Assembly (NCBI GenBank): GCA_023230855.1
Contig: JALNWQ010000004.1
Coordinates: 248,001-312,000, forward strand
Direction: 5' to 3'
Source: Solirubrobacteraceae bacterium
Lineage (GTDB): Bacteria > Actinomycetota > Thermoleophilia > Solirubrobacterales > Solirubrobacteraceae
Length of the DNA stretch: 64,000 bases
This document shows positions 44,237-52,976 of the stretch, one piece after another. The notes under the pieces were generated by a model. The model was not told the origin of the DNA. It ran no database searches and saw nothing but the letters and a program-made list of their open reading frames with translations. The stretch's first letter is position 1. Each line of letters starts with the position of its first letter. The translations under genes and the position numbers were made by a program.

Positions 44237-45016
44237 GTGTCCGCGTCGGCAGCGGCGTCGGATGTTCGGTTGCGGTTGACTGACGGCGTGCCCGCCGCCG
44301 ACGTGGATCCCCCGACCGACGCCACCGATCGCCACGCCGACCTGCGGGACCGGATGCGGGCGGCCGGGATGGACGTCGGACCGGACGGTCCGATCGACCG
44401 CCCCGCCGGCACGGCGATCGCCGACGCGTGGCGGCGCGCGTGCGACGTGGCGATCGCCGCCGTCGCGCTCGTCGTCGCCGCGGCGCCGCTCGCGGTCGCG
44501 ATGCTCGCCATCCGCCTGGAGTCGCCGGGCAGCCCGATCTTCCGTCAACGACGCGTCGGACGCGACGGCCGGGAGTTCGAGGTCCTCAAGCTCCGGACGA
44601 TGGTGCAGGGCGCCCAGCAGATGGGGGCGGGGCTGGCGATCGAGGCGGGGGACACGCGCATCACCCGGTTGGGTCGGCTGCTGCGGCGGACGTCGGTCGA
44701 CGAGCTGCCGCAGCTGCTCAACGTCCTGCGCGGCGACATGGGGATCGTCGGGCCCCGTCCTACCGTGATGTCGCAGGTGCGGGAGTACGACGACCGACAG
44801 CGCGAGCGGCTGCTCGTCCGGCCCGGCCTCACCGGCTGGGCGCAGGTCAACGGCCGGACGACGCTCACGTGGCCGGAGCGGATCGAGCTCGATCGTTGGT
44901 ACGTCGCGCACCGCTCGCCGCTCGTCGACGCGCGGATCCTGCTCCGTACGGTGGCCGTGGTCGTCGGCGGGGCGGGCGTCGAGCGCGACGGCTCGGCGTG
45001 GCGTGGAGAGCGGTGA
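44237..45016 (+). CDS. Polyprenyl-phosphate sugar-1-phosphate transferase
   Basis: Starts glycan synthesis by moving a sugar-1-phosphate from a nucleotide sugar to undecaprenyl phosphate. The C-terminal domain is complete: one re-entrant helix (DVAIAAVALVVAAAPLAVAMLAIRLES), PIFRQRRVGRDGREFEVLKLRTM, RLGRLLRRTSVDELPQLLNVLRGDMGIVGPRP and VRPGLTGWAQVNGR. The multi-helix WbaP N-terminal part is absent, so it is a short, PglC-like member. GTG 44237 gives 259 residues, but the first 45 are weak and a later start is possible. The palindrome pair upstream may control it. Confidence 0.93.
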   Translation: MSASAAASDVRLRLTDGVPAADVDPPTDATDRHADLRDRMRAAGMDVGPDGPIDRPAGTAIADAWRRACDVAIAAVALVVAAAPLAVAMLAIRLESPGSPIFRQRRVGRDGREFEVLKLRTMVQGAQQMGAGLAIEAGDTRITRLGRLLRRTSVDELPQLLNVLRGDMGIVGPRPTVMSQVREYDDRQRERLLVRPGLTGWAQVNGRTTLTWPERIELDRWYVAHRSPLVDARILLRTVAVVVGGAGVERDGSAWRGER

Positions 45017-45129
45017 CGTCGATCAGGCCGCGTCCGCGTCCTCGTCCGAGTCGCCTCCGGGGAACCGCTGCAGGTGATTCCTGAGCGCTCCGGTCCTCAC
45101 GGCGTCGGCGTCGCCCGACCGGCGCACCG

Positions 45130-46665
45130 TCACCGCCGCAGGCGCACGACCGCGGTCCGCCGCACGCCGTCGACGACGAACCGCACCCGCAGGCGCCGCG
45201 TCCGCGGGCCGACCCGCACCGTCGTCACCCGGGACCGGGCCGTCCCCGAGCGGACCGTCCGCCGGCCCCCGGTCACCGTCACCCGTCGCCGCAGGCTCTC
45301 GCCGGTGCACGGGTAGCCGACCATCGGCCGCAGCCGCACCCGGCCGTCACGCACGCGGACCGGGCCGGTGGGCCGCAGCAACCCGGCCGTGCACCCGGCG
45401 CGCTCGTCCCGGGCCCAGCGGGCGCCGCGCCGCTCGTGCGCCAGCCACACCTCGTCGGCGCCCGCCGTCGCCTGCGCGTCCTGCAACAACCCGCCCTCGC
45501 GCGCGGTCCGCGGGACGGCGTGGATCGCTCCGGGCGGGCACGCCCGCTGCGCCACCCCGCGCGGCAATCGGCCGGCAGGCACCGTCCAGTCGCCATCGGC
45601 CGTTCGGCAGGCCACGCGTCGGCGGATCCCGCAGTCCCGCACCGCCCAGCGCCCGTCGGCGCGCTGCACCGCGCACGACCCGCCGTCGGTCCGGGGCTCG
45701 CCCGGCGCCCAGCTCCACACCAGCGCGTCGCGTCGCGGATCGTCGCGGAGGAGATGGTCGAACCCGATGATGTCCACCCCGCAGCGCTGCATCGCCCGCA
45801 CCAGCTCGGGCCCGATCGGCGTGTGACCGGTCCCCGTCAGCGCGCCGATCGCGGTGCGGTCCTCGTAGTAGCGCACCGGGAACGCGTCGTACTGCGCCCG
45901 CGTGAAGTCCGGTCCGCAGTCGGGCGCGGGACGGAACGCGGCGTTGTCGGGGGCGGTCGTCCGGTCGGCCTCGTCGAAGCTCCACGACGGCCACGCGGCG
46001 CCCTGCCCGCACGGGCCGAAGAGCACCACCCGCCGGCCCGCCGCCAGGACCTGCTCGCGGGTGAGCTCGCGCGGCAGCGGATCGCAACGCGCGCCCGCCG
46101 ACGGCGGCCGGTAGACCAGGTCGCCGAGCGTCGCGGCGACGACCCCCGCCGCGGCGTCGTACCCGCGCGGGCCGGCCGCGCCGTCCAGGTGCGTCTCGAG
46201 GTAGAGCAGCAGCACGCTGTCGGGCCGCGACCGCGACCACGCCGCCACGCGCGACAGCACGTCGGAGAGCGGCCGCTCGAGCGTGCAGATCGTGTGGCAG
46301 CTCTGGGGCGCGGCCAGTCCGAGCTCCGGCAGCGGCGCGAGCGCCGGGTGGGCGTCGATCTCCAGGTGCCGCACCCCGGCGTCGAGCTGCTCGACGAGCG
46401 TCAGCCGCTGGTTGGGGTCCAGGGCCGACAGGGTCGTGCCCATCTCGGCGGTGCTGTTGTAGGAGTTGTGCGTCGACACCCACGGGACGTCGCGCAGCGG
46501 AACGTCGCCGGCGAGTCGCTCCTGCAGCGCCAGGGCCCGGTCGGTCCACCCCGGATCCGACGCCGCGGCCGGCGCGGCCGCCACGCACAGCGCCGCCACG
46601 ACCGCCACGAGGGTCGCCACGGCCGCCGCAGGCCGTCTCGGGCACCCGGCCGCTCCACGCTCCAT
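45130..46665 (-). CDS. Secreted PI-PLC-like phosphodiesterase with a lectin-like tail
   Basis: A 511-residue exported protein with signal peptide (about 12-35, ending APAAAS). The catalytic-like barrel has VSTHNSYNSTAEM, GVRHLEIDAHPAL and LYLETHLDG, the pattern of PLC-X-type phosphodiesterases, with His65-region and Glu/Asp residues kept. A second part (about 330-400) shows CAVQRADGRWAVRDCGIRRRVACR, the two-Cys ending of C-type-lectin-like domains. An Arg-rich tail closes it. A -10 TATCGT lies 6 bases ahead of ATG 46665. It may act on glycolipids outside the cell. Confidence 0.82.
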   Translation of the reverse strand: MERGAAGCPRRPAAAVATLVAVVAALCVAAAPAAASDPGWTDRALALQERLAGDVPLRDVPWVSTHNSYNSTAEMGTTLSALDPNQRLTLVEQLDAGVRHLEIDAHPALAPLPELGLAAPQSCHTICTLERPLSDVLSRVAAWSRSRPDSVLLLYLETHLDGAAGPRGYDAAAGVVAATLGDLVYRPPSAGARCDPLPRELTREQVLAAGRRVVLFGPCGQGAAWPSWSFDEADRTTAPDNAAFRPAPDCGPDFTRAQYDAFPVRYYEDRTAIGALTGTGHTPIGPELVRAMQRCGVDIIGFDHLLRDDPRRDALVWSWAPGEPRTDGGSCAVQRADGRWAVRDCGIRRRVACRTADGDWTVPAGRLPRGVAQRACPPGAIHAVPRTAREGGLLQDAQATAGADEVWLAHERRGARWARDERAGCTAGLLRPTGPVRVRDGRVRLRPMVGYPCTGESLRRRVTVTGGRRTVRSGTARSRVTTVRVGPRTRRLRVRFVVDGVRRTAVVRLRR

Positions 46666-46671
46666 CCGCCG

Positions 46672-46677
46672 ACGATA
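46672..46677 (-). promoter_or_regulatory. Leaderless -10 box (TATCGT) for the PLC-like gene
   Basis: On the minus strand TATCGT ends 6 bases before ATG 46665, with no ribosome site between. Confidence 0.5.
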
Positions 46678-46719
46678 GTGCCCGCGCCGACACGGCCATG
46701 CGCTACTCTCGAAAATCCG

Positions 46720-46733
46720 TGACGCCTGCGTCA
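46720..46733. promoter_or_regulatory. TGACGC-CT-GCGTCA palindrome ahead of the SDR gene
   Basis: Perfect 6-base arms around CT. It begins 11 bases after a TACTCT -10 box (46704-46709), so it would sit at the transcription start on a message with a 75-base leader. This is where a TetR- or MarR-type repressor would bind. Confidence 0.6.
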
Positions 46734-46809
46734 ACTTCGTGGTGGCGTGCGTCGCGGATCGCCCGTACGTCACCGGCCGCACGATCGGCCCGAAGAGGAG
46801 CATCTCCCC

Positions 46810-47718
46810 ATGGCCCAGCAGCCCCGAATCCTGGTTGGCAAGGTCGCCGCGATCACCGGCGGAGCCCGCGGCATCGGCAAGGAGACCGCCCGCGCGATGG
46901 TCGCCGAGGGGATGAAGGTCGCGATCGGCGACCTCGATCTGGAGCTCGCCGAGCGGACCGCGGCCGAGCTCGCCGCCGGCGGCACGACGGTGCGCGCCTA
47001 CCCGCTCGACGTCACCGACCGGGCGTCGGTCGACGCGTTCGTCGACGCCGTCGAGCGCGACCTGGGCCCGATCGACGTCTTCGACAACAACGCCGGGATC
47101 ATGCCGATCGGCACGTTCCTCGAGGAGACCGACGAGAGCACCCGGCGCCAGATCGACATCAACGTCCACGGGGTCGTCAACGGGGCCAAGGCGATCCTGC
47201 CGCGGTTCGTCGAGCGCGGCCGCGGCCACCTCGTGAACGTCGCGTCGATGGCCGGCAAGGCGGGCTTCCCCGGCGTCGCGACGTACTGCGGGACGAAGCA
47301 CTTCGTCGTCGGCCTGTCGGAGTCGATCCGCGGCGAGCTGCGCTACGCCGACGTGCCGGTCGACGTGACCTGCGTCATGCCCGCGATCGTCCAGACCGAG
47401 CTCGCCGCCGGCGTCAAGGCGACCCGCGGCGTCAAGCCGGCGACCGCGGTCGACGTCGCCGACGCGATCGTCGAGGCGCTGCGTCGTCCGCGGTTCGACG
47501 TGTTCGTGCCGAAGTCGGCCGGGGTCGCCGGACAGGTCATCGGCGTGCTGCCCCGCCGCGGTCGCGAGGGCTTCTCGCGCCTGCTCAAGGCGGACACCGC
47601 GCTCATCGAGGCCGACACGAGCGCCCGGTCGGGCTACGAGCTGCGGGCCGCCGAGAGCGACCCGGCGCTCACCGCGGCCGGTGGGCCCGCCGCGCTCGGG
47701 CGCGGCGAGCGGGCCTGA
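46810..47718 (+). CDS. Short-chain dehydrogenase/reductase
   Basis: A 302-residue NAD(P)-dependent oxidoreductase. The Rossmann start AAITGGARGIGKETARAMV and NNAGIMP are clear, and the catalytic residues are Ser146, Tyr159 and Lys163 (TYCGTK). ATG 46810 follows GAGGAG by 9 bases. The C-terminal part (about 240-302) is longer than a classical 250-residue SDR and lipid-enzyme-like. A palindrome at 46720-46733 suggests repressor control. Substrate unknown. Confidence 0.93.
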   Translation: MAQQPRILVGKVAAITGGARGIGKETARAMVAEGMKVAIGDLDLELAERTAAELAAGGTTVRAYPLDVTDRASVDAFVDAVERDLGPIDVFDNNAGIMPIGTFLEETDESTRRQIDINVHGVVNGAKAILPRFVERGRGHLVNVASMAGKAGFPGVATYCGTKHFVVGLSESIRGELRYADVPVDVTCVMPAIVQTELAAGVKATRGVKPATAVDVADAIVEALRRPRFDVFVPKSAGVAGQVIGVLPRRGREGFSRLLKADTALIEADTSARSGYELRAAESDPALTAAGGPAALGRGERA

Positions 47719-47731
47719 CCCGCGGTGACGC

Positions 47732-48229
47732 TCAGGCGGTGGCGGCGCGGTGGTCGATGAGGCGCTGCTTCGCCGCCGCGACCGTCTCGAGCGCGTCCTC
47801 GCGCGAGTGGAACCCCTGCACCTCGACGACCTTGCCCTCCGGCTGCTTGTAGATCTCGAAGAAGTGCGAGATCTCGGTCTTCAGCTGGTCGGAGATGTCG
47901 TCGAGGGTCTCGACGCCCTTCCAGTTGGGGTCGGCGACCGGGACGCAGATGACCTTGTCGTCGACCTCGCCCTGGTCGATCATCTTGAACAGGCCGATGA
48001 CGCGGACCGGGATCCGGCAGCCGGGGAAGGTCGGGTCCGACACGAGCGTCAGCGCGTCGAGCGGGTCGTTGTCCTCGCCGAGCGTGTCGGTGATGAACCC
48101 GTAGTCCGCCGGGTACACGACCGACGAGTACAGGTACCGGTCGAAGAGGATCGCCTGCGCCTCCTCGTCCCACTCGTACTTGTTGCGCGACCCCTTCGGG
48201 ATCTCTACGAACATCAGCAGATCGCTCAC
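47732..48229 (-). CDS. ppa: Inorganic pyrophosphatase (family I)
   Basis: Hydrolyses pyrophosphate to drive biosynthesis. At 165 residues it is the usual bacterial length. VEIPKGSRNKYEWDEE, YPADYGFITDTL, the metal-binding GEDNDPLDALTLV and ICVPVADPNW carry the active-site acids. GTG 48229 is chosen because a TAGGAT box lies 8 bases upstream on this strand, making the message leaderless. An internal ATG at 48214 would cut the first strand. It converges with the SDR gene. Confidence 0.97.
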   Translation of the reverse strand: MSDLLMFVEIPKGSRNKYEWDEEAQAILFDRYLYSSVVYPADYGFITDTLGEDNDPLDALTLVSDPTFPGCRIPVRVIGLFKMIDQGEVDDKVICVPVADPNWKGVETLDDISDQLKTEISHFFEIYKQPEGKVVEVQGFHSREDALETVAAAKQRLIDHRAATA

Positions 48230-48237
48230 AGTGCGGG

Positions 48238-48243
48238 ATCCTA
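48238..48243 (-). promoter_or_regulatory. Leaderless -10 box (TAGGAT) for ppa
   Basis: Minus-strand TAGGAT stands 8 bases before GTG 48229, and no ribosome-binding site intervenes. Confidence 0.65.
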
Positions 48244-48296
48244 CGCCGGAGGAACGGGTGGTGCTCGGGCGACGCGTACGACATGATGCGGACGCG

Positions 48297-49856
48297 ATGC
48301 GGACGAGCACGTCATCGAGGCCCGTCCGGCGCCTGGCGCTGGCGGCGCTCGCCGCCGTCGTCGCGACCGTCCCGGCGGGGACGGGCACCGCGATCGCCGC
48401 GCCCGAGCGGGCCCACCCCGCCGACGCGATCGTCGACTCGATCGGGGTCACGATCCACCTGCGGTTCGAGGGCACCGAGTACGACCACCGCTTCGACCGG
48501 CGGTTCGCCGACGGGGCCCCGAGCCTGCGGTCGCGCCTACGCCGGGCGGGCATCCGTCACGTGCGCGACGAGATGCCGGGCCAGACGTCGTCGTTCCACG
48601 ACACCGTGCTCCGTCGGCACGCGCAGCTCGGCAACGACGGCATCCGCACCACGATGATCTGGGACCCGGCCCTCGGCGTCGGCTCGTTCCCCACCGCGGC
48701 CGACTGCCCGGCCGGCCGGCCCTGCCACACCGTCGACGGCGCGCTGCGACGGATCCGTCGCCTGCAGGCCGCCGACGCCGAGGAGCGCGGCATCCCGAAG
48801 CGCCCGCTGGCGGTCGAGGCGATCGAGGGACCGAACGAGACCGACGGGCGGGCGTGGAGCTTCGCGGGGCGGCCGTTCCCGGCGGGCACGGCGAGCTTCC
48901 AGGCCGCCCTGCACCGTGCGGTCAAGGGCAACGCCGACCCCGAGATCGCGGCGCTGCCGGTGATCGCGCCGTCGGTCGCCGTCCCCGAGCGGGTCGACGC
49001 GCTCGGCGACCTGTCGCCGTCGTGCGACCTGGGCAACATGCACTCCTACCCGGGCGGTGGCACGCCGACCCACCGCCTCGACGCCGGCCTGCGCGGCCGC
49101 GCCGACGGCGAGGGCCACATCGCCCTGGCGCGCAGCGGCTGCCCGGGCCGTCCCGTCGCCGCCACCGAGACCGGCTACCTGTACGGCGTCAACGACCCGG
49201 CGACCGGCCACCCGCACGTCCCGGAGCGCGCGGGAGCGAAGTACATCCTGCGGATGATCTTCGAGTACGCCCGGCGCGGGGTCGCCCGGACGATGCTCTA
49301 CGAGCTGCTCGACAGCTCGCCGCAGCGGTTCGGCCTCATCGCCGAGGGTGGTCGCGCGCGACCGGCGTACGCGGCGGTACGCAACCTCATCGACCTGCTC
49401 GACGACCCCGGGCGATCGTTCGCCCCCGAGTCGCTCGACCTCGCCGTCGACGCCGACCGGCCGACGGTCCACCACCTGCTCCTGCAGCGACGGGACGGGA
49501 CGTTCTGGCTCGCCCTGTGGAACGACGTCCCGAGCACGCAGTCCGGGGCGTGGGGGGCGATCCTCGACCGGGACTCGTCGGCGGGCGTGAGGGTCGCGCT
49601 GCCGACGGGCGTGCGAGAGGCCCGCGTGTACCGACCGTCCCAGGGGGTCGATCCGATCCGGACGGTCCGATCGCCGACGTCGCTGGCGCTGCAGGCGCCC
49701 GACGACGTGCTCCTCGTGCGGATCGACAACGGACGGCGCGCCGTCCCGGCCCGGCCGTCGGCTCGGACGTGCCCGCGGCCCTCGAGACGGGCGAAGGCGG
49801 AGCGCCGACGGGACCGCTCCGCGGCCCGGGCGCTCGCCTGCCGTCGCGGCGCCTGA
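48297..49856 (+). CDS. Secreted glycosidase-like protein (TIM-barrel pattern)
   Basis: A 519-residue exported protein with signal peptide ending near AIAA (residue 35). The chain follows a clan GH-A layout: GIRHVRDEM early, IEGPNETDG with candidate acid/base Glu181, GNMHSYPGG, then VAATETGYLYG with candidate nucleophile Glu291. The C-terminal beta domain (about 400-495) ends in a Cys/Arg-rich tail. This resembles GH5/GH39-type enzymes. ATG 48297 is taken; earlier codons lack a signal. Its substrate could be the cell's own surface glycan. Confidence 0.83.
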   Translation: MRTSTSSRPVRRLALAALAAVVATVPAGTGTAIAAPERAHPADAIVDSIGVTIHLRFEGTEYDHRFDRRFADGAPSLRSRLRRAGIRHVRDEMPGQTSSFHDTVLRRHAQLGNDGIRTTMIWDPALGVGSFPTAADCPAGRPCHTVDGALRRIRRLQAADAEERGIPKRPLAVEAIEGPNETDGRAWSFAGRPFPAGTASFQAALHRAVKGNADPEIAALPVIAPSVAVPERVDALGDLSPSCDLGNMHSYPGGGTPTHRLDAGLRGRADGEGHIALARSGCPGRPVAATETGYLYGVNDPATGHPHVPERAGAKYILRMIFEYARRGVARTMLYELLDSSPQRFGLIAEGGRARPAYAAVRNLIDLLDDPGRSFAPESLDLAVDADRPTVHHLLLQRRDGTFWLALWNDVPSTQSGAWGAILDRDSSAGVRVALPTGVREARVYRPSQGVDPIRTVRSPTSLALQAPDDVLLVRIDNGRRAVPARPSARTCPRPSRRAKAERRRDRSAARALACRRGA

Positions 49857-49901
49857 CCGGCCGCCACCGCGATCGGCAGGCGGGATCGGGATACTGCGCC
49901 T

Positions 49902-51947
49902 GTGAGCCCCGCCGACGACTCCGCCACCCTCGCCGTCAACACCATCCGGACCCTCTCGATCGACGCGATCGAGCAGGCCAACTCCGGGCACCCCGGGCTG
50001 CCGCTGGCCTTCGCCCCGGTCGCCTACCTGCTGTACGCCGAGCGGATGAAGCACGACCCGGCCGACCCCGCGTGGCCGGACCGCGACCGGTTCGTGCTGT
50101 CGGCGGGGCACGGCTCGATGCTGCAGTACGCGGCGCTGCACCTGGCCGGGTACGACCTGTCGCTCGACGACCTCAAGGCGTTCCGTCAGTGGGGCTCCAA
50201 GACGCCCGGCCACCCGGAGCGCGAGTTCCACGTCGAGGTCGGCGCCGACGGCGTCCCGCAGCCCGGGGCGACGCCGCTTCCGCTCACCCCCGGGGTCGAG
50301 GTCACCACCGGCCCGCTCGGGCAGGGCATCTCCAACGCCGTCGGCCTGGCGATGGCCGAGCGGTTCCTCCGCGAGAAGTTCGGCGCCGAGGTCCAGGACC
50401 ACCGCACCTACGTCATCGCGTCCGACGGCGACCTCATGGAGGGCGTCGCCGCCGAGGCCGCGTCGTTCGCCGGGCACGTCGGCCTGGGCCGGCTCGTCGT
50501 CCTGTACGACGACAACGACATCTCGCTCGACGGCCCGACGTCGCTGTCGTTCAGCGAGGACGTCGAGGCCCGGTTCAAGGCCTACGGCTGGCAGACGCTG
50601 CGGGTCGACGACGCCAACGACCTGGACGCCCTGCGCGCCGCGCTCGACGAGGCCGAGGCCGACGAGTCCCGCCCGACCCTGATCCACGTCAAGTCGATCA
50701 TCGGCTGGCCGTCGCCGAACAAGCAGGGCTCGCACAAGGCGCACGGCGCGCCGCTCGGCGAGGACGAGGCACGCCTGACGAAGGAGGCGCTGGGCTGGGA
50801 TCCCGACGCCCGCTTCCTCGTGCCCGACGGCGTGCGCCAGCACATGCGCGACGGCAACCGCGGGCCGGCCGAGCGGGCGGCGTGGCAGGAGCGGTTCGAC
50901 GCCTGGCGCGCCGACAACCCGCAGTGCGCCGCCGCGTGGGACGCCGCCTGGGCGGGCAAGCCGCTGCCGGGGCTCAAGGACGCGCTGCGCGCGGTGAGCG
51001 CCGAGAAGGAGGCCACCCGCGTCAGCGGCAAGCGGGCGATGGCGGCGTTCGCGCCGTTCGTGCCGACGCTCGTCGGCGGGGCCGCCGACCTGGCGTCGTC
51101 GACGAACACCTCGCTCCCCGACGGCGGGACCTTCACCCGTGACGAGGTCGGCCAGAACGTGTACTTCGGCGTGCGCGAGCACGGCATGGGGTCGATCGTC
51201 AACGGCATGGCCGCGCACGGCGGCATCGTCCGCCCGTACGGCTCGACGTTCATGCAGTTCGTGGACTACATGCGCGGCGCGGTGCGGCTGTCGGCGCTGC
51301 AGAACCTGCCGGTCGCGTGGGTCTACACCCACGACTCGGTCGCCGTCGGCGAGGACGGCCCGACCCACCAGCCGGTCGAGCACCTCGCGTCGCTGCGGGC
51401 GATCCCCGACCTCGTCGTGCTGCGCCCCGGCGACGGCGTCGAGACGCAGGTGGCGTGGGCGACGGTGCTCGAGGACGTCGACGGGCCGGCGGTCTTCGCC
51501 CTGAGCCGCCAGGGCATCGCGCCGCTGCCGCGCGACGGCGGGGACGACGCCGCGTGGGAGGGCGTGCCGCGCGGCGGCTACGTCGTGCGCGACCCCGCCG
51601 ACGGCGAGCCGGCGGTCGTCCTCGTCGGCACCGGCGCCGAGGTCGGCGTCGCCGTCGACGCGGCGGCGCTGCTGGGCGAGCAGGGCATCGCTGCGCGCGT
51701 CGTGTCGCTGCCGTCGTGGGAGCTCTTCGACGCCCAGGACGCCGCGTACCGCGAGTCGGTCCTGCCGGTGAACGTCCCGTCGGTGTCGGTCGAGGCGGGC
51801 GTGACCTTCGGCTGGGAGCGCTACGTCGACGCCGCGGTCGGCATCGACCGGTTCGGCGCGTCGGCGCCGGGCGGCACGGTGCTCGAGCGTCTGGGCATCA
51901 CGCCGCAGGCGGTCGCGGACCGCGCACGGGAGCTGCTGGCGGTCTGA
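49902..51947 (+). CDS. tkt: Transketolase
   Basis: Thiamine-diphosphate enzyme moving two-carbon units in the pentose phosphate pathway. The 681 residues are full length. SGHPGLPLAFAPVAYLL and ASDGDLMEGVAAEAASFAGH with YDDNDISLDG bind ThDP and metal, GVREHGMGSIVNGMAAHGG holds the catalytic Glu, and THDSVAVGEDGPTHQPVEHLASLRAIP is the conserved second-domain stretch. It starts at GTG 49902, 6 bases after a GATACT -10-like box. No other pentose-phosphate gene lies in the window. Confidence 0.97.
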   Translation: MSPADDSATLAVNTIRTLSIDAIEQANSGHPGLPLAFAPVAYLLYAERMKHDPADPAWPDRDRFVLSAGHGSMLQYAALHLAGYDLSLDDLKAFRQWGSKTPGHPEREFHVEVGADGVPQPGATPLPLTPGVEVTTGPLGQGISNAVGLAMAERFLREKFGAEVQDHRTYVIASDGDLMEGVAAEAASFAGHVGLGRLVVLYDDNDISLDGPTSLSFSEDVEARFKAYGWQTLRVDDANDLDALRAALDEAEADESRPTLIHVKSIIGWPSPNKQGSHKAHGAPLGEDEARLTKEALGWDPDARFLVPDGVRQHMRDGNRGPAERAAWQERFDAWRADNPQCAAAWDAAWAGKPLPGLKDALRAVSAEKEATRVSGKRAMAAFAPFVPTLVGGAADLASSTNTSLPDGGTFTRDEVGQNVYFGVREHGMGSIVNGMAAHGGIVRPYGSTFMQFVDYMRGAVRLSALQNLPVAWVYTHDSVAVGEDGPTHQPVEHLASLRAIPDLVVLRPGDGVETQVAWATVLEDVDGPAVFALSRQGIAPLPRDGGDDAAWEGVPRGGYVVRDPADGEPAVVLVGTGAEVGVAVDAAALLGEQGIAARVVSLPSWELFDAQDAAYRESVLPVNVPSVSVEAGVTFGWERYVDAAVGIDRFGASAPGGTVLERLGITPQAVADRARELLAV

Positions 51948-52075
51948 CGCGGCGCGCGGGGCGGCCGTCCGCGGCGTCCGCGGCGCGGGAACCCGCGGCG
52001 CCGCCCGGCCCGCGGCGCCGCACCGGTCACCGGGGGTGACCGCCCGGCGGGGCGATCCACGCCATCCTGGGACGG

Positions 52076-52930
52076 ATGCGCCGGGTCGCCATCGCCCTGC
52101 TCGCCCTGCTCGCCGTCGCGGGCGGGGTCCTGCTGGTGGCATCGGGCGGCGACGAGGCCGGACGCGGCGACGACCGGGACCCGCGGCAGGAGCGGGCCGA
52201 CGCACGCACGGCCGACCGGGCGGGCCGCAAGGCCCGTCGCACCCGGACCCGCGTCCATCGCGACGACCCGAGGCTCCGGCCGACGCAGGGCAACGGACTG
52301 GCTTGCCGCGCCGCCCCGCCGGTGATGCGGCGTCGCGGTCCCCGGAGCCCGAAGCGGATCGCGCTGACGTTCGACGACGGCCCGTCGCCCTACACCAAGG
52401 CGTTCCTGCGGGTGCTGCGTCGGCATCGGGCTCCGGCGACGTTCTTCGTCCTCGGGCGGCAGATCGCCGGGCGCGAGGCGGTGCTGCGCGGGATCATCCG
52501 GGAGGGCCACGCGCTCGGGAGCCACGGCTGGTCCCACCGCAGCCTCGCCCCGGCCGACGCCGACACCCGCCGTGAGCTGCGCTGGACCCGCGACGCGATC
52601 CGGGCGTCGGTCGGCCGATCGGGCTGCCTCATGCGTCCGCCGGGGGGCGACATCGGGGGACGGCTGCGGACGCTGCTGCGCAAGCGCGGCGAGCAGGCGA
52701 TCCTCTGGCGGATCGACCCCCAGGACTGGCGTCGCCCCGGATCGCCGACGATCGTCCGCGACGTCCTGGCCCACGCGTTCCCGGGCGCGATCGTCGTGCT
52801 GCACGACGGCGGTGGCGACCGCACCCAGACGCTCAAGGCGCTGCCGACGATCATCCGCGGCCTGCGCGAACGCCGCTACCGGCTCGTGACCGTCCCGACC
52901 CTGCTCGGGCTGGAGCGCACCGACCGCTGA
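52076..52930 (+). CDS. Polysaccharide deacetylase (NodB/CE4 family)
   Basis: A 284-residue exported or anchored enzyme removing N-acetyl groups from peptidoglycan or surface glycan. An N-terminal helix (about 3-24) is followed by a basic linker. The NodB domain (about 95-275) has LTFDDGPSPYTKAFL (catalytic base and metal Asp), HALGSHGWSHRSL (metal His pair), MRPPGGDIG and VVLHDGGGDRTQTLKALP. All metal ligands are present, so it should be active. It lies tail-to-tail with the wall hydrolase gene. Confidence 0.93.
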   Translation: MRRVAIALLALLAVAGGVLLVASGGDEAGRGDDRDPRQERADARTADRAGRKARRTRTRVHRDDPRLRPTQGNGLACRAAPPVMRRRGPRSPKRIALTFDDGPSPYTKAFLRVLRRHRAPATFFVLGRQIAGREAVLRGIIREGHALGSHGWSHRSLAPADADTRRELRWTRDAIRASVGRSGCLMRPPGGDIGGRLRTLLRKRGEQAILWRIDPQDWRRPGSPTIVRDVLAHAFPGAIVVLHDGGGDRTQTLKALPTIIRGLRERRYRLVTVPTLLGLERTDR

Positions 52931-52956
52931 CCCGGCCACCGATCGGTCCCGGGACG

Positions 52957-52976
52957 AGCCGCGCCCGCGCGCGGCT
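52957..52976. terminator. Shared hairpin between convergent genes
   Basis: AGCCGCGC and GCGCGGCT pair perfectly around CCGC. The stem lies between the deacetylase stop and the wall-hydrolase stop, which it overlaps by 2 bases, so it could end both transcripts. Confidence 0.5.

Noticed and set aside
44073..44279. Short plus-strand frame through the palindrome pair (AYDLQVISHDLEGIS)
   Set aside because: The peptide repeat is explained by the palindromic DNA repeat. The frame has Arg-rich flanks and no ribosome site, so I treat the element as regulatory while noting the alternative.
45023..45129. Minus-strand frame ending ALRNHLQRFPGGDSDEDADAA
   Set aside because: It looks gene-like at its end but has no start or domain, and it runs into the PLC-like gene in another frame. 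It may be a remnant, but support is too thin.
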